In this document: positions 7,296-17,749 of the stretch, piece by piece
How the letters are laid out: each line of letters begins with the position of its first letter
Position numbering within the stretch: position 1 is the first letter of the stretch
Source of the DNA: Isoetes engelmannii
Lineage: Eukaryota; Streptophyta; Lycopodiopsida; Isoetales; Isoetaceae
Assembly: GCA_011763485.2 (NCBI GenBank)
Contig: JAANSK020194431.1
Location: 1-24,676 of the forward strand
DNA: 24,676 nt
Direction of reading: 5' to 3'
Translations under genes and position numbers: made by a program
The notes under the pieces: model-generated
What the model was told of the DNA's origin: nothing
What the model saw: the letters and a program-made list of their open reading frames with translations, nothing else
Database searches by the model: none

Positions 7296-7879
7296 GTCAA
7301 ATGAGCTATTATACCCTTGGAGATCATCCTGTACATTGTGGATGACGAAATGGACTCTATGGACGACGTTCTGCACGATGCGTGATAGAGACATGAGATA
7401 GAAATACGGTCGAAAACTATGGTTATGGTAATGCGCAGGACGGTTTCAACTCCAGAGCGTAACCCACGTGGGGTTTATCCTTTTTTTTTCGTGGTTAAGA
7501 TGTTAGGTGGTGTTGATGTTGTAACATATATTCTTAGAATTATTGTTGGTTGATGCGAAATTCTTTCTACGATAGATAGTCACGCTTGGAGTTGATCTCC
7601 TGGTGTTAAAGCCCAGTAATAAAATGCTTAACAATAAAGCATTTGCTAACATAAGCCTTTCAAATCATCAAATAAACATAAATGAAACTTACAATTGCAC
7701 AAGACCCGTTTCAGACATGCTCCAAGCTAAATTCCAATCTGTAAGTGGGCAAAAATTCCCAAAAATAATGAAGAACCCTACGGACCCTAGCTTGGATGTC
7801 ACATACATGTGTCCAAAACAATGACCCCTCTTTGTTTTGGTACTAATATTGGCTCTCTCGTTCTAACCATGGCACGCCG
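7296..7879. other. Intergenic stretch, nothing recognised
   Basis: No frame with protein features. A 73-codon plus-strand frame (7603-7824) is asparagine/lysine rich and unremarkable. There are short inverted words (AAATGCTTAACAATAAAGCATTT at 7622-7644) and a T run at 7482-7489. Confidence 0.45.
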
Positions 7880-8718
7880 TGCTTCTCTTGAGTGAATCAC
7901 AATGATTCTTTCGAGAGAACATGTGATTATTAGCTCGAGAGAAATCACAGAAAAATAACGTGGCAAGGTGGGGACACTTTAATGAATTGATGTTTTCACA
8001 TGCTTTATTGCGCATTAACTACGCATGTGTGGTGTGTGATTAGCTCGAGCTAATCACATATTTCGCATATGTGAGTATGTGTGAGCTTTAATTATGTGTT
8101 AGCATTAATGATCTTCATTAACATGTTCATATCAGGACGCTCATGTTGAAACAAAGAAACTTGATTCTATTGATGACATAAACGCATGCCATCTCAAAAC
8201 ATGTAGAATAGAGATGCATACATGCATACCATATTAACCATCTAACAAAGGATGCAGTTAGATCTTTTATAAGTTAGCTAAGACTGATGATGCAACGACC
8301 TAAGAAGAAAACAAACTACCTGAAGCAAGCCATACTGCAAGACAACAAGGGGTCTGAATGAAGCAGGCTGATATCCAACACCATGTGCTATTTGCTGCAC
8401 AACAAGAATGTAGCCAAGCCATCATACATAGCAACTTGCAAAGCATTCCATTCCATTAAATATCGCGTCAGAAGGTATGAATACGGGGGAAATCTGTAAT
8501 TCTCTCGAGAGAAACACAACCACCTTGTGAAGCATGCACGGTCAGACCCACGCTCAGGTGGCACTACCAGATTTGCAGGTGCGCAGTACAACAGATGAGG
8601 AAAAAAAAGGACAGAAAAAAGGCACCACCTAGGCATCACGTCACTATGATTTTCTTGAGAGAATCATACGTGATTCTCTCGAGCAAACCTAAAGATTCTC
8701 TCTGAGAGAATCACATTG
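7880..8718. repeat. Palindrome cluster built on CTCGAG, possible inverted-repeat element
   Basis: Words of the type GATTCTCTCGAGAGAATC recur at 7904-7920, 7924-7948, 8499-8515, 8646-8667, 8670-8684 and 8694-8712. A separate perfect 24-bp palindrome centred on AGCTCGAGCT lies at 8035-8058. 8694-8712 is GATTCTCTC, T, GAGAGAATC, a perfect palindrome with one central base. The outer groups, 7902-7949 and 8655-8717, are roughly inverted copies of one another, so the cluster may be a non-autonomous element of about 815 bp with multi-palindrome ends. No flanking target duplication was clear. The 83-codon minus-strand frame at 8388-8639 in the interior has no family features. Confidence 0.7.
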
Positions 8719-8721
8719 GCG

Positions 8722-8746
8722 CCCCGGTTTTAGGTTAAAACCGGGG
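8722..8746. repeat. 11-bp-arm hairpin, CCCCGGTTTTA
   Basis: CCCCGGTTTTA (8722-8732) and TAAAACCGGGG (8736-8746) are perfect reverse complements around a 3-base loop. It sits directly outside the CTCGAG palindrome cluster. Confidence 0.9.
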
Positions 8747-8752
8747 AGCGAA

Positions 8753-9925
8753 TAAAGTGCGCGTTTTTGTTTGTCAAAATTATCAAAATGCCCTTCAACA
8801 AAATTACCCTAGGATTTACCCTAGGATATTGACCTATTGATTGAATGGCATCAAGAAACGGCGCGCCTTCCGGATATCCAGCCGGTGAACATTTCATCTA
8901 TCTGGTGAACTCTTGCTGAATCTATTGTTGCTTCAAACCAAAACCGGCGAAGTAGAGGTTAGGGTTTCTATCCTTCTTTTTGTTTTTTGCTGTCTTGCTG
9001 CCATTTGAGATGTGATTTGCTTAATACAGACCATGCCGTGACCTACTTTTGTCAATGTATTTTTGATCCAGGAGACCTAAGGCCAACAGCTATCCGTGCG
9101 AATTTTGATTCGAGGTATTCAACTGTCAATTTTTTCTTTGGACTGAAGAATAAGAGAAGTAGCAATCAACAGTAACGTTAATTCCGGCCAATGTAAAATG
9201 ACTTCTGGCCACTTTAGCATATGGTCCACCATGCATGAATAGGAGCATGAAGAAGAATATGGCAAAATATTTTACCTGTCATTTGTCATTGCAAGGAAGA
9301 CTAGCAGTTGGACACTGTAGCATTATTTCCAGCCATTGTAATGTGAATTTCGCATAACTTCGTTATTTGTTTCAGAGCCAAACAAAGCATAGAATAACAT
9401 AAAATATAACAGACACAAAGCAACTAAAACAATGCAGTCTGTTCAGAAGCCCAGTATATGCAACCAGAATGGAAGATTAGTTTTTGCTTTAAGAATTCTG
9501 ATTGTCTCCAGAATTTATACTTGGGAGGAAGATGGCATGTAGCTGCAGAGAAGACTGGTCAAGCCTACTAAATTATTTCCATTCACTGTACCTCTTAAAC
9601 AAGCCAAAAAACTTCTAACCACAACCCAATTCCTCCTCCTTGGATGCTGTATGACTGTAAAGAAGATGGCAGGACGAGTGAGTGGTTGTAAGATATTTCA
9701 GAATGGGTCTTATCAACTATTTAACATCACCTGCTTTGGCATTTTATTTAACTGAACATCCTGATTAGCAGCTGCTTCACATATAAATCTATCCATTAAT
9801 TCCTTAATCTATCCATGTTTATCGCGTTTCCTTATATCGTTTTTCCTAGCCTTTAGATCATGTGGAATCTACTATATTAGTGGTGATGCCATTTTTAATA
9901 AAAACATCCTATAAAATCAAAGCTG
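8753..9925. other. Gene-poor stretch with a possible leader exon
   Basis: TACCCTAGGAT is tandemly repeated near 8804-8828. ATG at 8845 opens only 24 codons (to 8919). AGTAGAGGTTAGGGTTTC near 8949-8968 has the form of a leader-exon donor, and TTAGGGTTT is a telo-box-like motif seen near plant transcription starts. No matching downstream coding exon was found. From 9180 on I see only anonymous AT-rich DNA with loosely repeated GCCA-TGTAA-TG words (9187, 9333). Confidence 0.35.
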
Positions 9926-10231
9926 ATGCACGATTCTTTCATCGAAAAACAGAAGATATACACATGCCTCAAAGGGTCTGATTCTGTATCAGCTACTCTG
10001 GAAGCCCTGAGTACACCTCTACATGGTGCAGCAGGCCTCCGCTCAGATCGAGCCAACCCTGATTCTTACCACCTTCTGCACAGCCACGTGCCAAAACAAG
10101 ATCTTCTGGAATCGAATTATGGTTGCTGCACGGAAAAAAAAAAAAAAAAAAACACCTCTGCTAAAACTAGGCATGGCACTGTCATCTTTCTTAGACCAAC
10201 CAAAATCTATCCCTCACCTTGCTTTTTATGA
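9926..10231 (+). other. 101-codon open frame interrupted by an A run, probably not a gene
   Basis: The frame has balanced composition in its first 65 codons and then crosses an A run at 10133-10151, which would encode a lysine string. The A run could be the tail of a small retroposed sequence, but no SINE promoter boxes or flanking duplication were recognised. The translation has no motif I know on either strand. Confidence 0.2.
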
Positions 10232-11610
10232 GCTTTAATCACCTTAAAAAGGATTGTGCAAAGTTTATTACATTGGATAATATAACATGCTTGCACTGCC
10301 AAATTTTTACACCCAAGCAAAAGTAAGGCAAACCAGCCTTAAATACTTCTTGATTTGATGCAATAAGCCACTTGTATCACCTGTTAGTATCATGTCTCAA
10401 CGTGTAGAACTATTTCAAACCACAGGAAAATCTAGGAGATTAATAGTTAGTGTCCTTCACAATCCCCCCTTAGTCTTGCATTTGTGAAAGAAAGAAGCAA
10501 CAACATAAAGAGCTACAGTATGTATCTGCAGCCTTCCTTCCTACTATATCTGTACTGTAACTAGGATCCTGGAAAACACATTGGCCTTCTTGGCATGTTG
10601 TAAACCCTGCTTTAGCTTTATCTCAGTCAACTTTGTATCCTTTAGAAACCTATTGATTTAGGTTTTAAACACATTGTCAACAAGAGGTTTCCTAGCATAA
10701 GGTCAACGTATCTTCCTTTCTTTCAGGTTGGACTAAGTGCAGGAATAAAGTTGATCTTAGCTATCTATATCAAGACGTGGCACAATCTGCAATAATCCAT
10801 GAACTTACGCAGTACTGTAACATATAACAACCAGTAAGATCACTTCCTGTTCACAGCTCAACAGAGAGTTTAGTATGCAGACGATTAGACACAATCCTTC
10901 TTGCATTTCCAGGATGACCAGTGCGAGACATTGTCATGACGAACCTATAAGGTTATATGCACGTGGCAAATACAAATTATAAGCAACCGCCATTTCATTT
11001 GACCATGTTAATTGACACCTCAGGCCAGGACAAACGTTATGCTGGCGAGGGTGCACTTTGGATGGCATTTCTGTTTAGTGTCCTTCATAATCCCCTTCCT
11101 AGAAAGAAGCAACAAAAATGGTGCCTGCAGGCTTCCTTATACCTTTACTAATAGTTAGGATTCCATAGGAAACTAAAATGTACTACTGCTCTCCAGACTT
11201 CTTTATATTTTTCTCTAGTAACAACTAAAGTTCCACAGGAAAGTAAAATGTACTACTACTACTACAACTGATGAGGGTTGACCAGCTCCTACCAGGCTTA
11301 TGAGATCATGCTCTGTTGTGGGCTAAAGGATTACACACTTGAAGTAAATGTCAAGCAAATCCATGGACTTGCATAAAGTGGAACTTGTATGCAAACATGG
11401 GACATAAATTCCTAGACTCCAGAATCAATACAGTGAAGATAATCAAGCGGGTTGTCCAACTGTGCCTCGCAGAGCAAGATCACATGATGACCCACGTAAC
11501 TTAACCTGCGTTCACATGATGACCGATGTAGGTTAATGGACGTGTTTAACATCTTCTGTTGAATGCAGTGCACAAAATTGTAATTTGTAATCGTGCCTAT
11601 TCTCTATGCA
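10232..11610. repeat. Gene-poor stretch with a dispersed direct repeat
   Basis: TTAGTGTCCTTCA followed by AATCCCC and GAAAGAAGCAACAA occurs at about 10446-10510 and 11073-11115, and both lead into GCAG(C/G)CTTCCTT. Within 11160-11262 a further pair (GATTCCATAGGAAACTAAAA, then GTTCCACAGGAAAGTAAAA, each followed by TGTACTACT) is repeated at about 75 bp. CACATGATGACC repeats at 11480 and 11514. No gene was recognised. Confidence 0.6.
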
Positions 11611-11619
11611 GACCAAACC

Positions 11620-11721
11620 CATTTATGAAGTACATTGGCATTTCCTGCATGTGCTATCATAGAAGGGCCACATTTATGAAGTACATTGGCCTTTCCTGCA
11701 GGTGCTATCATAGAAGGGCCA
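11620..11721. repeat. 51-bp tandem duplication
   Basis: Copies at 11620-11670 and 11671-11721 (start CATTTATGAAGTACATTGGC) differ at only two positions. A 22-bp tandem pair (ACATAGTTATA) follows at 11744-11787, and a 13-bp pair (GCCAACACCTTAA) at 11830-11855. Confidence 0.9.
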
Positions 11722-11859
11722 CAAGCAGCACGTAGGTAACACCACATAGTTATACACTAGAAAGGACATAGTTATATACTAGAAAGTTGGAGGAGACAGC
11801 ACACAAGTGATTGCGTGCTTATGTTGATTGCCAACACCTTAAGCCAACACCTTAAGAGA

Positions 11860-13333
11860 ACTCTTGACGTGTTTCGGCAGCAGCAGCTTGGTGGGTTTTT
11901 ACAGTACTATAATGATGTGCTGGGGAGGCACTTCTTGCTACAGGCAAGTAGATTTTTCAAGTTAGTTAAGTTCCAAACTTTCAGAAAACATTTAGCAAAT
12001 TCTAAATGCGCTTCTTAATATGATTGCCAATGGAGTGTGAAGAATGCCTCTGTTTATGCATAACATCACCTCTGGGTATGCATAACATCATCTGTGGTTT
12101 GCTATTCTTGCAGCATATACACATCATGAAAAACTGAACTTAATTTTTCAAAAAATGTTGAAACGAATTGGTCTTGATATAGTGGCGTTTTACAGTTTTC
12201 TAGTTGCATGATTGTAGAAATTGATGATGGCCATCACATTTTTATTTCCCTGTTTGGAGTTCATATTATCAGACACTTCAGAGCAACGTAATTGCATTGC
12301 CAATTTTCTCGGGCATGTAGAAGTATGCATTAGGGCTGAAACTGTAATTAATAGTATGCGTCAGCACTTAGCATAGAAGTTCAGATCCAAAGCAACCAAA
12401 AAAGTGTACGTTCTTGATGTTGCATTTTGTTTCAGGCAAACCTTATGGAAGTGCATACTTGCTTCCTTCCTTCATATGCAAATGCTTGCTTGCTATGCAA
12501 GTTAATACCAAAATACAGTGCTTGTAATTGCAGCATGCCAGACCTTAAACCTCTTTATTAGAGTAAGTAGTCATTTTAGCATTCGAGTTCTCTAGTTTGT
12601 CCACTAAAAGCTTGAGAAGTATAGACAAACTAAAAGCTTGAGAAGTATACGATTAAAGGTGAAAAACTCCACCAGGATTAAAATTGGAATTTTAATCTCA
12701 TACAATGCAATGTTTTGTACTTACTGATTGTCAACAACTTATTACAGATCTCCCTGTATAGTGATGGGCTCCCTGTGCTCTTTTTCCCATAGACCCATCG
12801 ATCTCCGTGGGCGGTATAAATCAATTCAATTCGATTGTATAAATCAATTCAATTCGACTCAACTCTACTTAATCCAGTTTAATTCAAAACTTAGCACATG
12901 TTTGATCCTGCCATTATCCTAGCAGATGCAACAGATGATACTATCCTAGTAGATGCAATAGTTGACGTGCATAGCAATTATACAAGGAAGAATAAGTACT
13001 AACATTATGATATGCTTCTAAGATATATGTAGAAGGAGAATAAAGGAACAACTGAAGGTTTTAGCAAATTCAATAATTGCAGATGTACAAAGCAAGAATC
13101 AAGTGCTAATAATGTTATCAATATGAGATGTGCTTCTAGGATCCAACCTAGAGAAGGAGAATAAGGAAAAAGTTGGAAGCTTTTGGCATTAAAAATCACC
13201 CTCATACAATAAAAATTGAACTGGAAGATTGGCTTGAAAGAAGGAAGGATGGGGGCAATCTTTGCTAGCATTAGTTGCAAATAAGGACCTTCTTCATAAC
13301 TGCCACATGATTCAATCAGATGTTGCACATACA
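11860..13333. repeat. Gene-free stretch with several small tandem duplications
   Basis: Pairs are at 12047-12090 (22 bp, CCTCTG..TATGCATAACATCA), 12604-12649 (period 26, CTAAAAGCTTGAGAAGTATA) and 12815-12857 (period 23, TATAAATCAATTCAATTCGA). A diverged pair of about 100 bp lies near 12990-13070 and 13093-13190 (shared TGCTTCTA, GAAGGAGAATAA, TTTTAGCA or TTTTGGCA). The 67-, 64- and 109-codon frames here show no protein features. Confidence 0.65.
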
Positions 13334-13445
13334 AAAGCTACTAGTGCATAAAATGAAGATAAGATAAGATAACAATTTTATCATCCGCGAAAGCTACTAG
13401 TGCATAAAATGAAGATAAGATAAGATAACAATTTTATCATCCGCG
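13334..13445. repeat. Exact 56-bp tandem duplication
   Basis: 13334-13389 and 13390-13445 are identical as far as I can read (start AAAGCTACTAGTGCATAAAA, end ATCATCCGCG). They contain an AGATA triplication. Identity implies a recent event. Confidence 0.95.
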
Positions 13446-13758
13446 GAGGCCAATTGGCCTATGGGACCTGTACAAGAAGATGCCTACTTTTGGTTCGTCA
13501 TTCTGGAATTGCAAACGCTCTTTCAATGCTTCAAGTAACAACAATAGTTGATGGTCTTTCCGTCTACCTAGTACCAAAATCCAAACCCAAACAAAACCTA
13601 TTACTAATTGTATTAGCAAACAAGGGGAGCTCTCAGGTTCTATTTCCTTCCTACTAAAGCTAAGAAGTCACTAGAATATAAAGCCACTATTTCTAGTGCA
13701 ACAGCCTAACCTTAATTGGCCCCTTATCTTTATTTAGAAGCCTAGGCTATCGACGTGT

Positions 13759-13886
13759 CGTAACAGAGACTCATCCTAACCCGTTAGATCTTGATCTCCG
13801 AAAATATAAGGCTCAGAAAATTCGTAACAGGGACTCATCCTAAGCCATTAGATCTTGATCTGTGAAAATATACGGCTCAGAAAATT
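13759..13886. repeat. 64-bp tandem duplication upstream of a possible transcription start
   Basis: Copies at 13759-13822 and 13823-13886 share CGTAACAG, GACTCATCCTAA, TTAGATCTTGATCT, GAAAATATA and GGCTCAGAAAATT. The TTAGATCTTGATC and GGCTCAGA words recur in plant promoters. It lies just upstream of the candidate leader exon ending at 13989, so it may duplicate a promoter segment. Confidence 0.85.
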
Positions 13887-13889
13887 AGT

Positions 13890-13989
13890 TTCTTCGTTGC
13901 TGTATGGAAACGCCGCCTAACCCTGCCCTAAAATATCGTGCCGTTCAACTCCTGCCTTAACGCCCTTGCTTCATGCTTCAAGAACAGAG
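13890..13989 (+). other. Candidate 5' leader exon with short upstream ORF
   Basis: The stretch is GC-richer than its flanks and ends AACAGAG before GTAAAT, a good plant donor at 13990. It contains an 18-codon ORF (ATG 13904, TAA 13958-13960) starting METPPNPALKYRAV. It could be the first exon of the gene whose coding exons begin at 19443, with the small ORF acting as an upstream ORF, but no transcript evidence exists. The start at 13890 is a guess. Confidence 0.3.
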
Positions 13990-14065
13990 GTAAATAAAAA
14001 TGTTTTTCGTCTCACTATTGTAGATTGATGTTTTTCCCAAGAGGAATAGTTGCAGAAAGTACACA

Positions 14066-14137
14066 TAGATTGGAATGTCTTCCTTAGTTTGTTTGTTTCC
14101 GTAGATTGGAATGTCTTCCTTAGCTTGTCTGTTTCCG
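14066..14137. repeat. 36-bp tandem duplication
   Basis: TAGATTGGAATGTCTTCCTT starts at 14066 and again at 14102; the two units differ at two bases. It would lie in the first intron if the leader-exon model is right. Confidence 0.9.
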
Positions 14138-14275
14138 TTTCCCAACAGAAACGCCAGTATCTTCACTTGTTTATAGAAGATGATCCCATACACAAATCTA
14201 ATGTTTTCCAGTGCACCATAACTTATTGGTCTTCCGTAACTTGTTTCATTTGGAGTTATGATTGCTTTCTTGCAG

Positions 14276-14340
14276 ACATAGATCTTGAGCCTGCAGCGAC
14301 CTGCTATTGCTGAAAGCTTACCAAAACCTAAGATTAAGAG
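14276..14340 (+). other. Candidate second leader or coding exon
   Basis: The stretch is bounded by TTTCTTGCAG before 14276 and by AAGAG with GTAAGAAC at 14341, a strong acceptor and donor. In the frame that ends with two spare bases (AG) it reads LQRPAIAESLPKPKIK. That phase joins correctly to the single spare G at the start of the 19443 exon, giving an uninterrupted KIK-R-RAKVL. A TAG at 14279 means translation would have to start inside a later exon (Met at 19467), or an alternative acceptor at CTGCAG (14295) is used. This is inference from phase and splice signals. Confidence 0.35.
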
Positions 14341-17300
14341 GTAAGAACTAATTTTTTCAGCTTGTTATCTTAGTGAAATAGATGTTTTTCAAATTCTGTT
14401 TAACCACCGGCTTCAGAAACACAAACCTCTTCCTTTGTGTGCAAATCCATTGCGAATTTCTTGCGCCACAAATTTTCAAGCTGCAATCTATTTTAATATT
14501 CTGCCTTATCCATTTGTTCAAAATATTTCAGTTTTTCTTGAGCAGAACCGTGCTTAATGTGCCCTACAAAGCTGAGCTATCTTTGCCATACATATCAATT
14601 GAACTGTTGCAGATTCTCCTTTTTTTATTATCTCGACATGTATTTGCATCTTTGCAATGGAGATTGAAGAGTAAGCAATGTTTTACGCCATTTTAACCAC
14701 CTGATTACCACCTAATGTGCTTTATGCACATTATTGAAGCATTCATTATCAAATACTTTGGATCAGATCCCTGTGCTTTGTCTAACTTGCCTTTTGAGGA
14801 GCAATGTGGGCACATCAGATGTCAATGGAGGCAATCTAGAAAGCGGCCTCAAAAAATTCAAAGGAGAATTTATTGCATTTATTTCTCCATTTTCTTGCTG
14901 CTCCGTTATTTGCATGTTCAGCACGAAACATCTTATTTTCGTTGTTACATATTCTCTTCTAGCAATTGCATCATTTGAAAACGTGCAGACCCATTTATTT
15001 TGAAAACCATTTAGCTTATATGCAGTTACATCTCTTCTTGACAAAGTAGCTGACATTAGCTCTGGACACTGCTCTCCATGATTTAAATCATACAATGTTA
15101 TCATGCATTTCTGAACTTTGTGCCAATGCCCCATTGTCATATGACTGCTGCAAATTCATTGCAGATAGATGAGCAAACAGACCTCTAATATCTGGTCTAT
15201 AGATAAATGTTTAAATGCTTAAGCTTGTTTGTTTAGTAAATAAGAGGTCTAATGGAATCAATTTTGGCAGCTCACTATATCACTATACGAGATAATTTGC
15301 TATATCTTTTATTCCAAAAACCTTGCAGCAGTCTGCAACGGTAATAGACAAAAAGCAACAGTGCGTTAAGATCAGCCTCAAACGAAAATGCTGGCCAAGT
15401 AATGTTTTCACATTTCCAACTTTTACCTTTTATTTTCTTAGCTAAGGATGTTTCATTGTACTCTTGCCAAAGTGAGGATATTTCCACTTGCAATAGAGCA
15501 CTTTAGAAATACTACGTAAGTTGTCAAGTAGGGGTCCGGAGCTTCTTGACTGGGTCCTCCATCTGTCACCAGAACCTCACAATGTCTTGATTTTCTTAGC
15601 AGTCCACCAAGGATCTTCAAAACAAGAACAACCCCCCTAGATAAAAGGTGCCATCCCGTCCCTATTGCAAAATTTGAACAGTTCAATTCTTGGCAAATAA
15701 TTCTTTATGAATTGATAAATTGACATTGATCAGATACCATTACTGTGGCAAGTTATGTGTCAACAAAAGCATCAACTTTGAAGTTCTTTTATCGATCCAG
15801 AAATTATAATCCATATAGTTACCACTTGTAACCCTATTATGCACTTAGCTTGTTCATGCTTCAATAGGCTTCTATACATGGCTCACATACACATTAAAAA
15901 ACAATGTGTTCAACATACAAATGGATCAATTGGAAGAAGGTTTCAAGCTCATCCTACCAAATGTCCGAGTAGAATAATCTTTCATAAGCTGAACTTAACC
16001 TATGTAACATGATATTAGTTGACTACATAAAATGTGGTATAAAGCCTATGTCGAGTTCACAGTTCATCCCCCCACTGGATAGAACTGCTGATAGAGTTGA
16101 ATGCTCAAACCTATTATAGTACTTTGACCCACTAAAATTGGTCGCCACACAAGTCAACGACTCCAATTTAGCATTGACCACCTTACAAAGGTCATGTTGA
16201 GATTAGTAATGGTAGAACATCATTCACATCCCTAGCTAATGTAAATTTTGTTTGGGATTTTATATATGCCTTCCTTTATAATGTCACACTTTTTATATCC
16301 ACGTAAAAGGGTGTTAGAAGTTGTGGTTAGTAAAGCAGTCAATAGCTTCTTGCATTGCTAACGCATCATTGTTATATGACACATGATCTGCAACTCTTTG
16401 TTATATGTTGTCCCATAAAGCATAACATATAAACTGCAAGATTTTCAAGGGGAAGCATTGTGTTGAAACCTCAAAATTGCTGTTATGTACTTATAACTGG
16501 GATGACTAGCGTGTTGTTGTTGGGAACTTATGGATTGTCTGTGTCGAGTTGCAGGAATTATCTTAAAGGAAGGGAGCACACAAAGTAAACAGAAGATTAG
16601 TCCCTAAGGAAGACAAAAGCTTGTCGTGGAAGCAGTTAGCTTACAAACTTAGAGAGAGTCCAAGTCCCTTTCTCAGCTCATCCATGACGGGCCTTCTTTC
16701 TTAATGCTTTGTTGTCACAAATAAAACAAAGTAAACAGTTCAGAAACTTAAAATCCGCTCTTTCACATGGACAAGGGAAAATTGTTTCAACAACAGGAAC
16801 TGGAGAGGTCATCAAGTGCCTGCTGAGCACATTGAACTCTCCTTGCTGGTTTGTTGTTGAAACTTCAAAACAAGAGGTAGAAGTTCAATGGTTTAGCTTT
16901 TTATCTTAAGGAAATAGGCTTTTCAGCAGATCTTTGACGAAATATGTTTGAATGTTGCTTCTGATCAGATCAACGTGACATACTTCGTGTTTTGTTTGGC
17001 CGGATTGTTTTGAGAAGGTACACATCGACTCATTTATAGCTTTTAATTATGTAACTAAGCCTAGCTACTGATACTTGTAGAAAGCAGAATGGATGCGAGA
17101 TTGGGTTATACATACAAAGTTTGACTCAAGTTTATTCCTGCCATTAGATTCTATGCTTTTATTTTATGTTATAGCTTCTCGAAAGGACTTCCAAATATGC
17201 ACAAACTTGGTGATCACATGTAGGAGATGGTCACATTTAGAAGCAATGAGTGAAATTAAGATCCTATGCTTGGATTGTTTATGTATTCAATATGCTAGCC

Positions 17301-17596
17301 AACTGTCTGTCAATCCCACGCAATCTGTATTATTCAGTACTGTTGTCATAATGTCGTCATAATGCACAAAAATTGTATAATTAGTTATCTATAATAAGTT
17401 CTCTGCAAGTTTTTGAAATATGATGGTTAATTCATTGGAAGATCTAAATTCTTCTGCTTACATTCTGATAGAATCATCTAGGACCTTAAGACAAGATAAT
17501 AGTGGCTTTGTCAAAGTTAGAACCATTATGATGTCATTATCAAAGGCCTTGATATAGTGTCCCGCACCCAAGTTCTATCCTTGGTAGGATGGTCAG
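14341..17596. other. Long intron-like or intergenic stretch
   Basis: I find no convincing exon. Short open segments bordered by loose splice-like sites occur at 14797-14880 (text GTSDVNGGNLESGLKKFKGE), 16567-16704 (45 codons) and 16709-16868. None shares phase or theme with the gene at 19443. Overlapping opposite-strand frames (14763-15140 minus and 14734-15003 plus; 15275-15686 minus) have no motifs. Composition is uniformly AT-rich. Confidence 0.4.
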
Positions 17597-17722
17597 TGCA
17601 TTCACGCAAATGTAGATTGACTATAAAGTTTGATGTTATAGTTTGCGACAAACTTGTTATGCATTCACGCAAATGTAGATTGACTATAAAGTTTGATGTT
17701 ATAGTTTGCGACAAACTTGTTA
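17597..17722. repeat. Exact 63-bp tandem duplication
   Basis: 17597-17659 and 17660-17722 read identically (start TGCATTCACGCAAATGTAGA, end CGACAAACTTGTTA). A TAGA tetranucleotide microsatellite follows at about 17730-17749. The 95-codon minus-strand frame here exists only because the repeat preserves frame (63 is divisible by 3). Confidence 0.95.
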
Positions 17723-17749
17723 CTGCAGTATAGATAGATAGATAGATAG

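Noticed and set aside
8845-8919. 24-codon ORF before TTAGGGTTT
   Set aside because: Too short, and no downstream exon joins in phase. Mentioned only within the stretch annotation.
9926-10231. 101-codon frame as a coding gene
   Set aside because: It crosses a 19-A run, has no motif, and has no matching splice or promoter context.
16567-16909. Open segments with acceptor-like GTTGCAG upstream, considered as 5' exons of the 19443 gene
   Set aside because: The first ends in a stop. The second ends in the wrong phase for the 19443 exon, and the frame with correct phase contains stops.
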